This document shows positions 12,548 to 13,970 of a stretch of DNA of 13,970 bases, one piece after another. How positions within the stretch are numbered: position 1 is the stretch's first letter; each line of letters begins with the position of its first letter. The notes under the pieces are model-generated. The model did no database searches. It saw only the letters and a program-made list of their open reading frames with translations, and was not told the origin of the DNA. The stretch comes from JBNKDD01 sp050288085 (GTDB lineage Bacteria > Chloroflexota > Anaerolineae > Aggregatilineales > UBA3940). The stretch covers positions 1-13,970 of the forward strand of contig JBNKDD010000147.1 of the NCBI GenBank assembly GCA_050288085.1. The letters are read 5' to 3'. A program made the position numbers and the translations under genes.

Positions 12548-13450
12548 ATGAAACGCTTGAACTCACCCCGACTTGTGATTGGTCTGATCGCCGGTTTGGT
12601 GCTTGTAGCCGTGTTATTTGCGGTTGGCGTCCGGTTGGCGCTCAATAATCCTGGGTTGGCAGAGCGTGTTATTGGTATTGAGCCATCCCCGACCCTGATC
12701 GTGTTTGATGCAACGAGCACCCCTGATCAGCGTGCCACCTTTCCACCAACGTGGACGCCTTCTCAAATGCCCTCAGCCCTGCCAACGGCTACCGCCAACG
12801 CGACACCGACCAAAACGGCGAGACCGCCCATCACGACAACGCCTGTGCCATCTCTCACCAAAACGCCTCAGCCGACCGTTGCGCCCGGTTGGTATCGGGT
12901 GGAGGTTGAAGAAGGCAGCTTTAGCCTGAATCTGCCGAACACCTGGAGTACGGTCTTCTTAACCAATAAAGACACCGACTCCTTGTTGAGAAGTTTCACC
13001 GATCAGGATGTGCTGCTTGGCGCTTCGATGCAGCATGGTGTAAAGCGCATCGACCTCAACCGGCTGATCATGTTGGCCTTTGATACGGCTACAAATGAGG
13101 ATGATGATCTGTACGTGATCAATCTGAATGTTGCCGCCGCTGATGAAACCGAGGGTGAAACCGTTGAGGCTGTCCGGGACAATCACTTGCAGCAATACGC
13201 CGCTGACCCGGAGATCGATCTGAACGCGGATGATCGCACCAAAATTGATTTCCAGGATGCTTACCGGATACGCTATGCCACCACATTTGAGATGGATCAA
13301 GACAGTACAACCGTCTACCACCTGGAGGTTATCACCGAGACCCGGCGCGGGCCGATCCTGATCTTTACCCTTTCGACCAGTGAAGAGCGCCGCAACGTCT
13401 ACGAAGCATTGTTAGATCGGATCGTGTCGACAATCCAGTTTAGGCGTTGA
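12548..13450 (+). CDS. Membrane-anchored protein with Thr/Pro linker and outer domain
   Basis: A 300-residue protein of unknown function. Residues 9-31 are one hydrophobic segment after a basic start, most likely an anchor with the rest outside the cell. Residues about 46-112 are a low-complexity linker rich in Thr, Pro, Ser and Ala (TPTKTARPPITTTPVPS). The remainder, from GWYRVEVEEGSFSLNLPNTW to the end, reads as a compact alpha/beta domain resembling PsbP/DUF1795-type folds, which often open with a strand followed by LPxxW. That resemblance is tentative. The ATG at 12548 is preferred over the in-frame TTG at 12539, which would lie before the predicted transcription start. It is divergent from rplJ and probably a single-gene unit. 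Confidence 0.75.
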   Translation: MKRLNSPRLVIGLIAGLVLVAVLFAVGVRLALNNPGLAERVIGIEPSPTLIVFDATSTPDQRATFPPTWTPSQMPSALPTATANATPTKTARPPITTTPVPSLTKTPQPTVAPGWYRVEVEEGSFSLNLPNTWSTVFLTNKDTDSLLRSFTDQDVLLGASMQHGVKRIDLNRLIMLAFDTATNEDDDLYVINLNVAAADETEGETVEAVRDNHLQQYAADPEIDLNADDRTKIDFQDAYRIRYATTFEMDQDSTTVYHLEVITETRRGPILIFTLSTSEERRNVYEALLDRIVSTIQFRR

Positions 13451-13501
13451 GGGTATCTTGTCAGGCGGGTGATTACTTCAAATGACTGAAACAAATCTGG
13501 A

Positions 13502-13522
13502 GCCGCGAAGTTTATTCGCGGC
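13502..13522. repeat. Hairpin between the two plus-strand genes
   Basis: GCCGCGAA and TTCGCGGC form an 8-bp perfect stem with a 5-base loop, about 50 bases after the stop of the anchored-protein gene. No T-run follows on either strand. It may still end or stabilise the upstream message, or be a copy of a dispersed palindrome. The rest of the gap (13451-13548) shows nothing else. Confidence 0.5.
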
Positions 13523-13548
13523 GGATGGGCACAGAATAATTACCTCTC

Positions 13549-13577
13549 TTGACAGGTGTAGGGTAAGCGACTAGATT
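13549..13577 (+). promoter_or_regulatory. Promoter of the O-methyltransferase gene
   Basis: TTGACA (13549-13554), a 17-base spacer and TAGATT (13572-13577). The start of transcription should be near 13584, about 7 bases before the ATG, again leaving almost no leader and no SD. Confidence 0.65.
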
Positions 13578-13590
13578 ATTGGCAGCACCG

Positions 13591-13970
13591 ATGTCCGATG
13601 CATTAATCCACTATATACGCGATTTATTTGCGCCCGAAGATGATCTACTACGTGACATCCAGGCGGAAATTGAAGCGCGTGGTTTGCCCCAGATCACCAT
13701 CCGGCCAGAAGAAGCGCAGTTGATTCAACTGCTGCTCAAAGCGATTGGCGCACGGCGGGTGGTCGAGATCGGTACAATGGTGGGCTACAGTGGCATCTGG
13801 ATTGCCCGGTCGCTGCCGCCGGATGGCTGCCTGATCACCATCGAACACGACCCGGAACGGGCCGAGATCGCCCAGGAATTTTTCAAGAAAGCCGGTATCG
13901 ATGGGCGGATTGATTTACGCATTGGCCCGGCACGCGATGTGTTGAACAGCCTTTCGGCTGATACCCCCTA
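13591..13970 (+). CDS. Class I SAM-dependent O-methyltransferase (partial at the window edge)
   Basis: The first 126 codons of a methyltransferase of the catechol/caffeoyl-CoA O-methyltransferase type. An N-terminal helical part (ALIHYIRDLFAPEDDLLRDI, then ITIRPEEAQLIQLLLKAIGA) leads into the SAM-binding motif VVEIGTMVGYSGIWIA (58-72). TIEHDPERAEIAQEFFKKAG (83-102) carries the acidic residue that holds the SAM ribose, and GPARDVL continues the fold. The frame is open to the last base, so the metal and substrate residues are outside the window. The ATG at 13591 is the first in frame after the promoter. The substrate cannot be predicted. Confidence 0.88.
   Translation, partial: MSDALIHYIRDLFAPEDDLLRDIQAEIEARGLPQITIRPEEAQLIQLLLKAIGARRVVEIGTMVGYSGIWIARSLPPDGCLITIEHDPERAEIAQEFFKKAGIDGRIDLRIGPARDVLNSLSADTP

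Noticed and set aside
13502..13522. Intrinsic terminator after the anchored-protein gene
   Set aside because: The stem is strong but no T-run follows on either strand, so it is recorded only as a hairpin.
1..13970. CRISPR array, transposase or prophage genes, tRNA or rRNA genes
   Set aside because: No regularly spaced direct repeats, no mobile-element protein frames and no tRNA- or rRNA-like stretches were seen.

Overview
The window looks like a piece of a bacterial chromosome, most likely from the Chloroflexota (Anaerolineae-like). This is inference. It rests on the large PTPS-related membrane protein with repeated beta-sandwich domains, an anchored protein with a long Thr/Pro linker, TTG/GTG starts backed by strong Shine-Dalgarno (SD) sequences, and moderate base composition. 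No rRNA, tRNA, CRISPR array, transposase or phage gene was seen. Most genes lie on the minus strand; only the last two are on the plus strand.

Region 1 (1-3670, minus) is a cysteine-biosynthesis operon of the mycobacterial CysO type. In transcription order it holds a leader with a strong promoter, a 15-codon leader peptide and a terminator, then cysM (cysteine synthase), mec (JAMM peptidase), cysO (MoaD-like sulfur carrier), a DUF4395 membrane protein, a membrane-anchored thioredoxin and moeB (carrier-activating enzyme, cut by the window edge). By family knowledge, MoeB adenylates the Gly-Gly end of CysO, the carrier becomes a thiocarboxylate, CysM moves the sulfur onto an activated serine, and Mec releases cysteine. 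The leader looks like a classical ribosome-mediated attenuator. The peptide MENIMFTCMCMERGR contains Cys-Met-Cys-Met. The end of its reading frame can pair almost perfectly with the 5' arm of the terminator. This is the most interesting signal in the window.

Region 2 (3783-7673, minus) holds an unrecognised 85-residue protein, a 1068-residue multi-pass membrane protein and a small winged-helix-like protein. Region 3 (7801-9480, minus) is a two-gene unit: a B12-binding-type radical SAM enzyme, then a 68-residue unknown protein only a few bases downstream, closed by an intrinsic terminator. Region 4 (9655-10923, minus) is a SufR-like iron-sulfur regulator followed by an ErpA/HesB-type Fe-S protein. 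Each has a near-consensus promoter, and a CTA-N3-TAG palindrome overlaps each -10 box.

Region 5 (10997-12467, minus) is a self-contained ribosomal stalk operon, rplJ-rplL, with its own promoter, an L10 leader, an attenuator and a final terminator. L10 carries an unusual ~80-residue acidic Ala/Glu/Pro repeat tail. Region 6 (12509-13970, plus) has an anchored Thr/Pro-linker protein and the start of an O-methyltransferase gene; both have a -10 box so close to the ATG that their mRNAs are probably almost leaderless. Short palindromes with a TTGCAAG core recur in three intergenic gaps.
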